A stretch of 64,000 bases of DNA from CAWHOW01 sp963831005 (GTDB lineage Bacteria > Bacteroidota > Bacteroidia > Bacteroidales > CG2-30-32-10): the NCBI GenBank assembly GCA_963831005.1, contig CAWHOW010000059.1, forward strand, positions 1 through 64,000, read 5' to 3'. The notes under the pieces are model-generated. The model searched no databases and had not been told where the DNA came from. It worked only from the letters and a program-made list of their open reading frames with translations. The position numbers and the translations under genes were made by a program. Shown here one piece after another: positions 17,290 through 26,493 of the stretch (within the stretch, counting starts at the first letter, position 1; every line of letters starts with the position of its first letter).

Positions 17290-18945
17290 TTAATTTGACA
17301 ACTTAAGGTTGATTGAAGATAACGTTCTGTAAGATCCGTCAGGACCTGCTGCTTTAATATTTTCAAGATACACTTTAGTTCCGGTTGGTGCGCTTTGAAG
17401 CTTTTTAACCATATCCGAAGTAAGTTGGTTATTCGGTGACTGAATCTCAATTAGGTCTCCATGCAAATTTATAGTCATGGTAAAAGATTTTATTACAAAG
17501 TTAAGGTTAAAATCAAAATCTTTCATAGTAGGAATAATAGCTCCGGCAGCAGCCAATACAGTCTTAGAAATTACTCCTCCGGTTTGGTTTGCGATCATTG
17601 CAATCGGGTCAGGAACACGTTTTACACGGAAATCTGAAGAACCCATTGGTGAAGGTTTTCCATCCATGTCGGCCATAACACTTACAGTAACTTTATTACT
17701 CGGGCAGCCGGCAGTAACAGATACATCATAATGTCCGTTACCTTTAGGAACCATTGTTCCTCCCGAAGAAATGACAGGATGAACTTTATCATTAGCAGCA
17801 CCAGGAACTGAAACGGTTACCGGATTAATAACACCAATATAGAATACATTCATTTTATCAGCAGAAACAGTAGCAGAAGGTGGAGCAATAATATACGAAC
17901 TTGAGAAATTATAAATTCTGGGAGTAGTTTCACCTGGTTTAAGAACACTAATCCATCCTGTATACTTATGTTCGCCAATTCCACCAGCGTCAGTATATAC
18001 GCCCATGCCATGATCAAATTTATCAAGTCTTTTGCCATCTGCATGGGTGATAGTATCACCAATAAAAATATCAGGATCTTTCTTGGTATCCATTGCAGCT
18101 ACGAAAATATTAGCTCTATATTCAGCACCCGAAAGTAAATAATTGGATTTTGCAACTACTTTGGCGACCAAAGTGTCAAATTTAAAAGAGCCCGCATCAA
18201 CTGCAGAAAATAATCTTGTAATAACTTCGCTTTCAACCGTTTTAACATCGATAAGCATTTTGTTAAGCAATGCTTCATCAGCAACAAGTACTGTATGGTG
18301 AAAATTACCGTTTATCCAAGAAACCACACCTTCATCCGGAGTTTTAATAGGGTTAGTATTAATTGGAAAGTTCTTTTCAAAAGTTTTATCTTTATCAAGA
18401 TCAGGGCTTTTTAATAATGCCAGCATATTTGTTTTATACTCTTCCAATTTGTTTTTAAGTGTTAAAGCTTCACCGTTAGGATCTGATTCATTTTGCCCAA
18501 TAAGTATTTCCATAGCCTTATCATAATTATCACGGGATTCAACCAATGATAATGTATCGAATCTTGATTTTGCTTCGGCCCATTTTTGTTGATCAACGGT
18601 AGAATCTTTCAAGTCCTTGGCAATATTTAGGTCCGTATAAGCAATAAGCTGAATGCCCAGAGTCCTAATATATCTGGCCATTGCAGATGAAAGATTTCTT
18701 GCTTTATATGCTTTATCAAGAAAAGGTTTTACTTTACCGGCATTATTTTTTGCTGCATTTTCAAAATCATAATAAGTACGATCATTTTTAGCAGAAGTAT
18801 TAACTTGACTTGTTTGAAGTCCTTTGTTTACAATAACAAAGGCGTTAAGAATGTCCTTTGAAACATTTAGGGCTAAAAGCGCCGTCAGCACCAAGTACAT
18901 CATACCGATCATCTTCTGACGCGGGGTTTCTTTATAACCAGCCAT
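17290..18945 (-). CDS. gldM: T9SS motor protein GldM/PorM
   Basis: GldM is the rotor shaft of the T9SS motor: one N-terminal transmembrane helix bound to GldL and a long periplasmic chain of four domains reaching the GldK-GldN ring. The 551-residue protein starts MAGYKETPRQKMIGMMYLVL, the strongly conserved family opening, with the membrane helix at about residues 12-32. Long helical and beta-rich periplasmic domains follow; the C-terminal domain is at about 460-551. Length is slightly above the usual ~515-520. It lies 50 bp after gldL. Confidence 0.97.
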   Translation of the reverse strand: MAGYKETPRQKMIGMMYLVLTALLALNVSKDILNAFVIVNKGLQTSQVNTSAKNDRTYYDFENAAKNNAGKVKPFLDKAYKARNLSSAMARYIRTLGIQLIAYTDLNIAKDLKDSTVDQQKWAEAKSRFDTLSLVESRDNYDKAMEILIGQNESDPNGEALTLKNKLEEYKTNMLALLKSPDLDKDKTFEKNFPINTNPIKTPDEGVVSWINGNFHHTVLVADEALLNKMLIDVKTVESEVITRLFSAVDAGSFKFDTLVAKVVAKSNYLLSGAEYRANIFVAAMDTKKDPDIFIGDTITHADGKRLDKFDHGMGVYTDAGGIGEHKYTGWISVLKPGETTPRIYNFSSSYIIAPPSATVSADKMNVFYIGVINPVTVSVPGAANDKVHPVISSGGTMVPKGNGHYDVSVTAGCPSNKVTVSVMADMDGKPSPMGSSDFRVKRVPDPIAMIANQTGGVISKTVLAAAGAIIPTMKDFDFNLNFVIKSFTMTINLHGDLIEIQSPNNQLTSDMVKKLQSAPTGTKVYLENIKAAGPDGSYRTLSSINLKLSN

Positions 18946-18995
18946 ATATTAATTCTGTTTTAAAATTTAAAAAAATTAATTAAGTTAATTACTAC

Positions 18996-20015
18996 CTATT
19001 TAACATTAACGTTCATTGCAGCAAGCATATTGCCATAAACATTATTAAGTGCTGAAAGATTTTTGGTGAGGGTAGCAATCTCATTTTTAAATTTCAGAGT
19101 ATTTTCGTTAGATTCTCCAAGATTGTTCATGAATTGGTTCAATGTGTCCTGAAGTTTATTTGTGGCCTGTATCTGAGAATCCGTTCCTTTTAACTGAAGT
19201 TCATAAACGGAATTAAGTGCAGCCAGATTAGTGGAAACCTTTTGAATTTGTTCCCCATAAACTTTGCCATCAACAGCTGAAAAATCAATTGCCTGAGCAG
19301 ATTTAGTCAATGATTCAGCTGATTTAGAATATTGGATAGCTAATTCATTAGCAGATTTAGTTGCAGATTTAATACTATTAACATATTCTTCAGAGGCATT
19401 AAGATCAGATTTAATGATATCTGCAGCTTGGTTATATGCACCTGCTAGAGTGGATGCTGATTGTGATGCATTCTTTATGCTACTTACATATTCTTCGGAA
19501 GCAAAAGCATCCTTATTAAGAACATCAGAAGTTTTCTTATAAGATTCGGTAAGTTCCCCTGCAGATTTGGAAGCGCTCTTAACATTTTGAACATATTCAT
19601 TTGTTGCTAAAGAAGCATCAGAAACATCAGATAACTTAGAAGTGGTTTCATTAAGTTTACTTAAGCCACTTCCTAGGCTCGCAATCAATTCAGGACCTAT
19701 TTTGGCTTCTTCTAGCATCTTGTCTAATTCTTCAGTAATACTTTTTTTCTCGTCACCATCTTCTCCTTCCGCTTCATGGTACATACCAGCTAATTCTGGA
19801 TAAACAAGGCTCCAGTCAGGTTCAACATGGGGTGGCTCAAAAGCCGAGAAAAAGAAGATAAGAGCTTCTGTTCCTAAACCTATCATAAGCATAACTCCGG
19901 CTCCCTGATAGTGCTGGATTTTAAACAAAGCTCCAACGATAACAACTGATGCGCCCCAGCCATATAGCTTAGACATGAAGTTTTTAAATTTCTTACTTCT
20001 AACGAGATTCTTCAT
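18996..20015 (-). CDS. gldL: T9SS motor protein GldL/PorL, with internal repeats
   Basis: GldL is the stator of the proton-driven T9SS motor. The 339-residue protein has the two conserved transmembrane helices within residues 15-65 (KLYGWGASVVIVGALFKI and GAGVMLMIGLGTEALIFFFS), with the glutamate of GTEAL in the second helix. The cytoplasmic tail is longer than in Flavobacterium GldL (~215 residues) and nearer to Porphyromonas PorL (~310). Between about residues 145 and 250 it holds three ~35-residue repeats with the pattern ASEEYVxSIKxAxxSA, predicted helical. It sits between gldK and gldM. Confidence 0.96.
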   Translation of the reverse strand: MKNLVRSKKFKNFMSKLYGWGASVVIVGALFKIQHYQGAGVMLMIGLGTEALIFFFSAFEPPHVEPDWSLVYPELAGMYHEAEGEDGDEKKSITEELDKMLEEAKIGPELIASLGSGLSKLNETTSKLSDVSDASLATNEYVQNVKSASKSAGELTESYKKTSDVLNKDAFASEEYVSSIKNASQSASTLAGAYNQAADIIKSDLNASEEYVNSIKSATKSANELAIQYSKSAESLTKSAQAIDFSAVDGKVYGEQIQKVSTNLAALNSVYELQLKGTDSQIQATNKLQDTLNQFMNNLGESNENTLKFKNEIATLTKNLSALNNVYGNMLAAMNVNVK

Positions 20016-20068
20016 AATTCAAATTATAGTTTAGTTTGTTTATACTTTATTTATTTCTAAATATATTT

Positions 20069-21430
20069 CTAATTAAAAACATTTGATGCGTTAGGTCCAT
20101 CACCTTTATCACGTCCTAGATAAGTTTCAACACATCTAAAACCAATATAACATTTAGCAGTATCCTGATATTCGTAAGAACGAGAGCTGGTCTGCAAATA
20201 ATAACCAACATCCTTCCAAGAACCACCTCTAATAACCTTTCTTTTTAATACAGGAGAATCGGTGTCCTTAGCCTCATAAGAATAATCCATATTTAAGTCA
20301 TGAGCGAAATTATATGCAGATTCATCAAATGCATCTCTGCACCATTCAGAAACGTTTCCTGCCATGTCATATAAACCATAGTCGTTTGGAGCGTAGTGGC
20401 CAACAATAAGCGTCAAAACACCACCATCATCCGCATAATTTCCACGAAGAGGTTTGTAATTGCCAAGAAAACATCCATTACTATTCCTTATGTAAGGACC
20501 TCCCCAAGGGTATGGACTAAGATCAAGGCCACCTCGTGCTGCCCATTCCCATTCAGATTCTGTTGGTAAACGAAAATCATTTACATAGGTCTCATCATGC
20601 CCTTCTAAATAACTATTTAATAATTGAGTTCTCCAAATACAAAACGCTCTGGCTTGAACCCAGCTAACTCCAACGACAGGATAGTTATCATAAGCAGGGT
20701 GCCAGAAATACATTTGTGTCATAGGCTCGTTAAAAGAATAGGTATAATCATGTACCCATGCTAAAGTGTCAGGGTAAACATTAATGAGTCCTTTCTTTAT
20801 ATAAACAGATCTATCTTTTAAACCTTGAGGTCTGTTGTTGTGTAAGCCTCCTGCTTGAATATTCCCCTGAGTGAAATCTTTTACAGATGCAGCTTTAAAG
20901 TCAATATAATAGTATTCATAATTAAGTAATCTTGGATCTATTTCTTTTCTTCTGTAAAATTTTTCATGCTCAGGAATGTACATTGTTGCAAGAATATCAC
21001 GTTGCTCCTCATCTCTGCCATCACCCCAATTAATATCTGAATTCCAGTTAATATATGGAGGATCATATGTTTCTCCAGTTTCTTCGTTTCCTGTGATGAG
21101 CTGATCTTCAATTGACTCTCCTAACTTGCGATGAGCAATGGAGTCTCTAACCCAATAAACGAATTGCCTGTATTCATTATTGGTAATTTCAGTCTCATCC
21201 ATATAAAATGCCTGAAGTGTGACTGTTTTTGAGCCAGATATTTGGGCATATGGAACATCCTGATCGCTGTTTCCCATGTTATAGCTTCCTTGGGGAATAA
21301 ATAACATTCCATAGGGATCTGGTTGATACCATTGTTCTCTACCTTGAACGCCAATCACATATCCTTTGCCCGAATGGTCACAACTGCCGAACAATATGAT
21401 TATCGCTAAAAATAAAAATATTTTTTTCAT
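20069..21430 (-). CDS. gldK: T9SS lipoprotein GldK/PorK
   Basis: GldK/PorK is the outer-membrane lipoprotein partner of GldN. The 453-residue protein has a lipobox FGSC near residue 17 and a formylglycine-generating-enzyme (FGE-sulfatase) fold: PQGSYNMG, AFYMDETEITNNEYRQF, FRLPTESEWEWAARGG, GNVSEWCRDA and RGGSW..GFRCV, in order. In this family the fold is structural rather than enzymatic. It lies 120 bp after porP and 53 bp before gldL, and shares their strand. Confidence 0.97.
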   Translation of the reverse strand: MKKIFLFLAIIILFGSCDHSGKGYVIGVQGREQWYQPDPYGMLFIPQGSYNMGNSDQDVPYAQISGSKTVTLQAFYMDETEITNNEYRQFVYWVRDSIAHRKLGESIEDQLITGNEETGETYDPPYINWNSDINWGDGRDEEQRDILATMYIPEHEKFYRRKEIDPRLLNYEYYYIDFKAASVKDFTQGNIQAGGLHNNRPQGLKDRSVYIKKGLINVYPDTLAWVHDYTYSFNEPMTQMYFWHPAYDNYPVVGVSWVQARAFCIWRTQLLNSYLEGHDETYVNDFRLPTESEWEWAARGGLDLSPYPWGGPYIRNSNGCFLGNYKPLRGNYADDGGVLTLIVGHYAPNDYGLYDMAGNVSEWCRDAFDESAYNFAHDLNMDYSYEAKDTDSPVLKRKVIRGGSWKDVGYYLQTSSRSYEYQDTAKCYIGFRCVETYLGRDKGDGPNASNVFN

Positions 21431-21550
21431 GGCAACTCCTATTTTATTTATTTCTTAATTCAAGAACTTGCATTTATAAAAAATATTGTGCAAGTTAAAA
21501 TTTTTGTTTCGTTTTACGTATTTATTATAATAATGGTTACACAATAGATA

Positions 21551-22507
21551 TTATAAAAATCTTGTATTGTGATAACTTTCAGGATGCGTTTCATGAAGAA
21601 CCTTTAAGCAATAATGTAACATAATTTCATGGCTTCCACTACTGCGATGATCAGCACCCATTGCAGAAGTGGTAACATCGTAAGAATATCCAACAAGAAG
21701 CCCCTGCCAAACATTCATACCTATCATGATAACTACAGCATCGCTGGGTCTCCAGCTAAGTCCACCCCAAAATTTGTTGTTGTATTTTAATAGCGCATTA
21801 ATATCAAATTGAGTAGAAGATAAGTCGGATTTTATCAAAATAGATGGATCTATTTCTAAAGAAGGATTGCTCGGCAATGGATAATAATAACCAGCGGATA
21901 CATAATAATGACGAGCCAAAGTTGGGTCTGCCAAAGGAGATGGATATTTAACCTTAGATTGCAGTAATTGAGTTGCAGATATGCCAAAATATAATTTATT
22001 TGGAATATTATAGAAAAGTCCACCAGCTATATCTGCTGCCAGATTTCCTTGTTTCGAAGCAGAGCTAAGCAAAGGATCACCTGAATCAATTGGATGAAAT
22101 CCTGCAAAATCAATTTTTTCATTAAAAAACCCCACTTGCGCTCCAATACCCAATGTTCCAGGACCTGCAGCAAGATGATAAGAGTAAGCCAATTTAAAAT
22201 CAGTATTGGTTGTCAATCCAAGCTGATCGTTCATAATTGTAACTCCAACCCCGCCATGAATAGGACTTATATTGCCATCAACAGATAATAACTGAGTTTT
22301 TGGCCAGACATTCCCGTTATAAGGGTCTTTAAATCCAACCCATTGCATACGATCGAACAATGTAGCACAGATCGAATTATTCATACCGGCATAAGCAGGA
22401 TTGATAGCCATATTATTGAACATGTTTTGGCTAAACTGAGCTTCTTGCTGGCCAAAAGCTATAACAACAGCAAATAAGAGAAATAAAAAAGTAATATTTC
22501 TTTTCAT
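21551..22507 (-). CDS. porP: PorP/SprF-family T9SS outer-membrane protein
   Basis: I choose the ATG at 22507 (318 residues), which starts MKRNITFLFLLFAVVIAFGQQ, a clean signal peptide; the longer frame from 22561 does not improve it. The mature start EAQFSQNMFNNMAINPAYAG is the hallmark of the PorP/SprF family (TIGR03519), a 14-stranded barrel. PorP proteins act in T9SS attachment of cargo, especially type B CTD proteins, and a linked copy opens the por operon in Porphyromonas. The position directly upstream of gldK fits that role. Confidence 0.94.
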   Translation of the reverse strand: MKRNITFLFLLFAVVIAFGQQEAQFSQNMFNNMAINPAYAGMNNSICATLFDRMQWVGFKDPYNGNVWPKTQLLSVDGNISPIHGGVGVTIMNDQLGLTTNTDFKLAYSYHLAAGPGTLGIGAQVGFFNEKIDFAGFHPIDSGDPLLSSASKQGNLAADIAGGLFYNIPNKLYFGISATQLLQSKVKYPSPLADPTLARHYYVSAGYYYPLPSNPSLEIDPSILIKSDLSSTQFDINALLKYNNKFWGGLSWRPSDAVVIMIGMNVWQGLLVGYSYDVTTSAMGADHRSSGSHEIMLHYCLKVLHETHPESYHNTRFL

Positions 22508-22770
22508 ATTAGATATGTTTAAGTAATACTGCCTGTTAATAAAAGGAGTGTAAAATAACAAAAATATTTTTTAATTAACAAAAAGTTACACATTGTTTTT
22601 GTTAAAAAAAATGTATAATCCTCTTTTTCAATATGTTTTTAATATCTTTATACACACACTTTTTAATAAAGTTTCGGTAAAAATATGAAATATTTTGCAA
22701 TTATGCATAATTGCTAATAAATTTTAAAATAAACAAATGAATTTATAAGTAATAAAAGAATAGGGAAAAT

Positions 22771-23946
22771 CTACATCAGTTTTTGATATACCTGCCACCA
22801 GCGGTCAGGCATTTCTTCTTTTAATGCAGTTTGGTAGTCTTTGTATGAGCAAGGAACTAGGTAATGTCTTTCATACTTGCTTTTCAGGTTGGTCGGGCAG
22901 GGAACTTCCATCCACCATCTGTCACTTTTTTTGCTTTTATAAAAAATGATTTCGTATTTGTGATCTTTAATGGAAACCCTATATTTCAAGTAAGCATCCT
23001 TTTCTTTTAACGGAAAATCATGTTTGCGATTATAGAATCCGTCAATAAAATACCATATCATCTGGGCAACAAGATGTGCAGTTTGCCCACCACTATCGAA
23101 GGTTGGATTTAATTCATAGAAACCTATTGATGTTAGTTTGTCACTAAGCCCTGCATATCGCGCAATCTGGCATGCTTCTTCTCCATAAAAACCATTGGGA
23201 GATGCATTCGCATTTCCTGGAGCATCAGATTGACGAATTGATGAAATATCAAAAGTCAATAGATCCGCATTTCTAACAAATGGTTCAACTTCTTCAAGGT
23301 TGGATCTTACATACCCGAGCCGGTACACATCAAAATAAAGTTTTCCCATCAGCTCTATTGCATCCTGATCAACAAAATAAGTCTGGTAACCAATGTTTGT
23401 ATAATTAAACAGAAAATTAGGCTGATGCATAATGATCTTACTTAAGTATGCTTTTGAGCTAATCTCTTGTTCGGCTTTACCTAAGTCAAAACTTGAATCA
23501 ACTGACGCGATATTAATAATTTGTCCAAGGCTTTCATATGCTAGATAATTAGCAAAGGTAATATCTTGAGAACCCCCTATGATTACAGGTATTATATGCG
23601 CTTTTAATAATTCTGATAAAACAGTTTTTACAGCAAAGAATGTATCATCAATTTCGTAACCTTTTTTGATGTTTCCTAAATCTGCAATTCGTGTTTTGCT
23701 GTTTCCCTGGTAGAGCTGATAAAGAAATTCACGAACCTGGTCGGGAGCCAAAGCTGATCCCTGATTGTTAAAAGAATTTCTGTCCTCTTTTACACCAAGA
23801 ATAGCAATGTCAATGTTTTCAAGTGAAGGGAAATGTCTTTCATCAGAGTAAGTATCAATAGAGTCACAGATCTTACCGGGATGGTATTCCCTGTCGATGT
23901 TTCTCTCTTTTACCTGTACCGGTTCAAAATATATAGAAATATCCAT
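22771..23946 (-). CDS. Arginase/formimidoylglutamase-fold protein with altered metal site
   Basis: The 391-residue protein has the ureohydrolase fold: DIAILGVKEDRNSFNNQG near the start, IIGGSQDITFANYLAYE near residues 120-137, SVDSSFDLG near 150, and LLTFDISSIRQSDAPG near 230. True arginases have GGxHS, DAHxD and DxDxxDPxxAP, which hold two Mn ions. Here the first His reads Gln, the DAH motif reads VDS, and the third site has lost Asp residues (DISSIRQSDAP). The enzyme is therefore probably inactive as a dinuclear Mn hydrolase or has a new role. It lies 9 bp after topA on the same strand and upstream of porP, an arrangement I recall in other Bacteroidota. Confidence 0.8.
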   Translation of the reverse strand: MDISIYFEPVQVKERNIDREYHPGKICDSIDTYSDERHFPSLENIDIAILGVKEDRNSFNNQGSALAPDQVREFLYQLYQGNSKTRIADLGNIKKGYEIDDTFFAVKTVLSELLKAHIIPVIIGGSQDITFANYLAYESLGQIINIASVDSSFDLGKAEQEISSKAYLSKIIMHQPNFLFNYTNIGYQTYFVDQDAIELMGKLYFDVYRLGYVRSNLEEVEPFVRNADLLTFDISSIRQSDAPGNANASPNGFYGEEACQIARYAGLSDKLTSIGFYELNPTFDSGGQTAHLVAQMIWYFIDGFYNRKHDFPLKEKDAYLKYRVSIKDHKYEIIFYKSKKSDRWWMEVPCPTNLKSKYERHYLVPCSYKDYQTALKEEMPDRWWQVYQKLM

Positions 23947-23955
23947 GATAAATGA

Positions 23956-26310
23956 TTATTTCTTCCGTTTTCCTTTTACCTTTTTTGTTTCCCCTTTATC
24001 TTGTTCTTCGGCTATTTTCAGGCAATCAGCAAGGGTGAGTGTTTCTGGCGCTTTATCTTTAGGGATTTTAAAGTTATTTTTATTAATAGCAATATAAGCT
24101 CCCCAACGGCCTCTCAGCACCTTTACTTCTTTATTTTCAGGAAACTCTTTAATTAATTTATTTATATCCTTTTCTCTTTTTTCAAGAATAAGTTCAATAG
24201 CCCTGCTTTCAGTTATTGTAATAGGATCGTCAGTTTTCTTTAATGAATAAAATCCGCTTTTATGTTTTATATAAGGGCCAAACCGGCTAATAGAAACCGT
24301 CATTTCAGCATCTTCAAAACTACCAACTTTTTTAGGAAGTTTAAACAATTCCATAGCTTCATCCAATGTAATTGTTTCAATGCTTTGTCCCTTAAGCAAA
24401 CCTGCAAATCTTGGTTTTTCGTTTTCTGGATTTTCAGTATCTCCAAGCTGGACAATGGGGCCAAACCTTCCTATTTTAACAAAAACATTTTTCCCTGATT
24501 CAGGGTCTTTTCCCAGCAGTTTTTCACCGCTTACTTTTTCCGAGTTCTTAGTAGTATATTCAACCTGTTTGTGGAACGGGAAATAAAATTCACTGATCAC
24601 TTTATTCCAAACTTTAGTCCCTTGTGCTATTTCATCAAATTCCTTCTCAACATCTGCAGTGAAATTATAATCAATGATATTATCAAAATATTGAATAAGG
24701 AATCTATTCACCAGTGAGCCAATGTCAGTAGGAAACAGTTTTGATTTTTCATTACCTGTTACTTCTGATTTTAGCTGTTCAGTAATTTTGTCTTTTTTGA
24801 GAACTATTGATGTAAAGCTTCTTTCAGCACCGGGTCTGTCTTCAATTACTACATATCCACGTTTCTGAATGGTACTTATGGTTGGTGCATAGGTTGAAGG
24901 ACGACCAATTCCAAGTTCTTCAAGTTTCTTTACTAGGCTTGCTTCCGAATATCTTGGAGGATGCTGCGTAAATCTTTCTAATGCCAATATATCTTTAAGA
25001 GTTAGAAATTCTCCTACCTTCAAAGGAGGCAGCATATTTTTCTGAGTTTCGTCTTCTTCATCATCTGAGGATTCCATGTATACTTTTAAGAACCCTTCGA
25101 ATTTCAGTACTTCACCGCGAGCAATGAATTTTTCCGGAGTAGTCGAAATATCAATGCTTACATTTGTCTTCTCAAGTTCTGCATCACTCATTTGCGAAGC
25201 AATGGTGCGCTTCCAGATCAGGTCGTACAAACGTTTCTGCGAACTTTCGCCGTCTATGCTTGACTGATCAAAATATGATGGACGTATTGCCTCGTGCGCT
25301 TCCTGTGCACCTTTTGATTTTGTTACATATTGTCTGGTCTTAACATATTCACTTCCATATAAAGTTGTGATCTCCTTCTTTGCCATATCCAGAGCAAGAT
25401 TTGATAAGTTTACAGAGTCAGTCCTCATGTAAGTAATCTTTCCTGATTCGTAAAGCTGTTGTGCAATGGTCATGGTTTTGGAAACCGAATACCCAAGTTT
25501 TCTGCTTGCTTCCTGTTGTAAAGTAGATGTAGTAAAAGGCGGAGGCGGTGATTTCTTAGCCGGTTTTGTTTCTGTAGAACCGATCTTATAATCAGCCCCG
25601 ATACATCTTTTTAGAAAGGCAATGGCATCTTCTTTCTTGCCGAACCTGCTAGGTAATTCAGCTTCAAGAACAACAGTATGCCCGTTTTTATCTATATCAA
25701 AGTTAGCAGTTACTTTATATGCAGATATAGTATTAAATGCTTTTATTTCTTCTTCTCTCTCAACAATTACTCTAACAGCAACCGACTGAACGCGTCCTGC
25801 AGAAAGAGATGGCTTTACTTTTTTCCATAGCAAAGGAGATAATTCAAAACCAACAAGTCTGTCGAGTACACGGCGTGCCTGTTGTGCATTTACCAGGTCA
25901 ATATTAATTGTTCTTGGATTTTCAACAGCTTCAGTAATGGCCGACTTGGTGATTTCATGAAATACAATTCTTTTCGTTTTCTTTACATCAAGTTTTAAAG
26001 CTTCTGCCAAGTGCCATGATATTGCTTCTCCTTCACGGTCCTCGTCAGTCGCAAGCCAGATAACTTCTGAGCTTTTAGCTATTTTTTTCAGTTCGGATAT
26101 GATCGTCTTTTTATCATCAAGTATCTCATAGGTTGGCTTGAATCCGTTATTTATATCTACCCCAAGTCCCTGGGTATCTTCTTTGGTCTTGCTTTTTGCA
26201 AGGTCGCGAACGTGCCCCATACTGGATCTTACTACAAAATCCTTTCCGAGGAAACCTTCAATTGTCTTTGCTTTTGCAGGTGATTCAACGATGACGAGGT
26301 TTTTTGCCAT
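23956..26310 (-). CDS. topA: DNA topoisomerase I (type IA)
   Basis: TopA relaxes negatively supercoiled DNA. I choose the ATG at 26310 (784 residues) because MAKNLVIVESPAKAKTIEGF is the conserved Toprim opening; the longer frame to 26379 adds unrelated residues. The Toprim acidic cluster is in LATDEDREGEAISWH near residue 100, and the catalytic Tyr is in ITYMRTDSVNLS near 290. The C-terminus consists of repeated FGPYI/RFGPIV-type domains without the CxxC zinc fingers of the E. coli enzyme. The basic KKVKGKRKK tail ends the protein. It is co-directional with the arginase-fold gene. Confidence 0.97.
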   Translation of the reverse strand: MAKNLVIVESPAKAKTIEGFLGKDFVVRSSMGHVRDLAKSKTKEDTQGLGVDINNGFKPTYEILDDKKTIISELKKIAKSSEVIWLATDEDREGEAISWHLAEALKLDVKKTKRIVFHEITKSAITEAVENPRTINIDLVNAQQARRVLDRLVGFELSPLLWKKVKPSLSAGRVQSVAVRVIVEREEEIKAFNTISAYKVTANFDIDKNGHTVVLEAELPSRFGKKEDAIAFLKRCIGADYKIGSTETKPAKKSPPPPFTTSTLQQEASRKLGYSVSKTMTIAQQLYESGKITYMRTDSVNLSNLALDMAKKEITTLYGSEYVKTRQYVTKSKGAQEAHEAIRPSYFDQSSIDGESSQKRLYDLIWKRTIASQMSDAELEKTNVSIDISTTPEKFIARGEVLKFEGFLKVYMESSDDEEDETQKNMLPPLKVGEFLTLKDILALERFTQHPPRYSEASLVKKLEELGIGRPSTYAPTISTIQKRGYVVIEDRPGAERSFTSIVLKKDKITEQLKSEVTGNEKSKLFPTDIGSLVNRFLIQYFDNIIDYNFTADVEKEFDEIAQGTKVWNKVISEFYFPFHKQVEYTTKNSEKVSGEKLLGKDPESGKNVFVKIGRFGPIVQLGDTENPENEKPRFAGLLKGQSIETITLDEAMELFKLPKKVGSFEDAEMTVSISRFGPYIKHKSGFYSLKKTDDPITITESRAIELILEKREKDINKLIKEFPENKEVKVLRGRWGAYIAINKNNFKIPKDKAPETLTLADCLKIAEEQDKGETKKVKGKRKK

Positions 26311-26493
26311 TTGAAAAATGTTAGAAAATATTTGTTGAAAATTCCTGCAAAGAAAATGAATTACTTTAATCAAAGCCAATATTTTTTTCTTTCTTGTTGT
26401 TAATTTCTATAATAAGGTGTCGTTTTTTACTTAGTTTTGCGGGCGGTTTAACGCTTTTGAAAAAATCTTTTTCCAACTGTTTCAGTTTTATAA

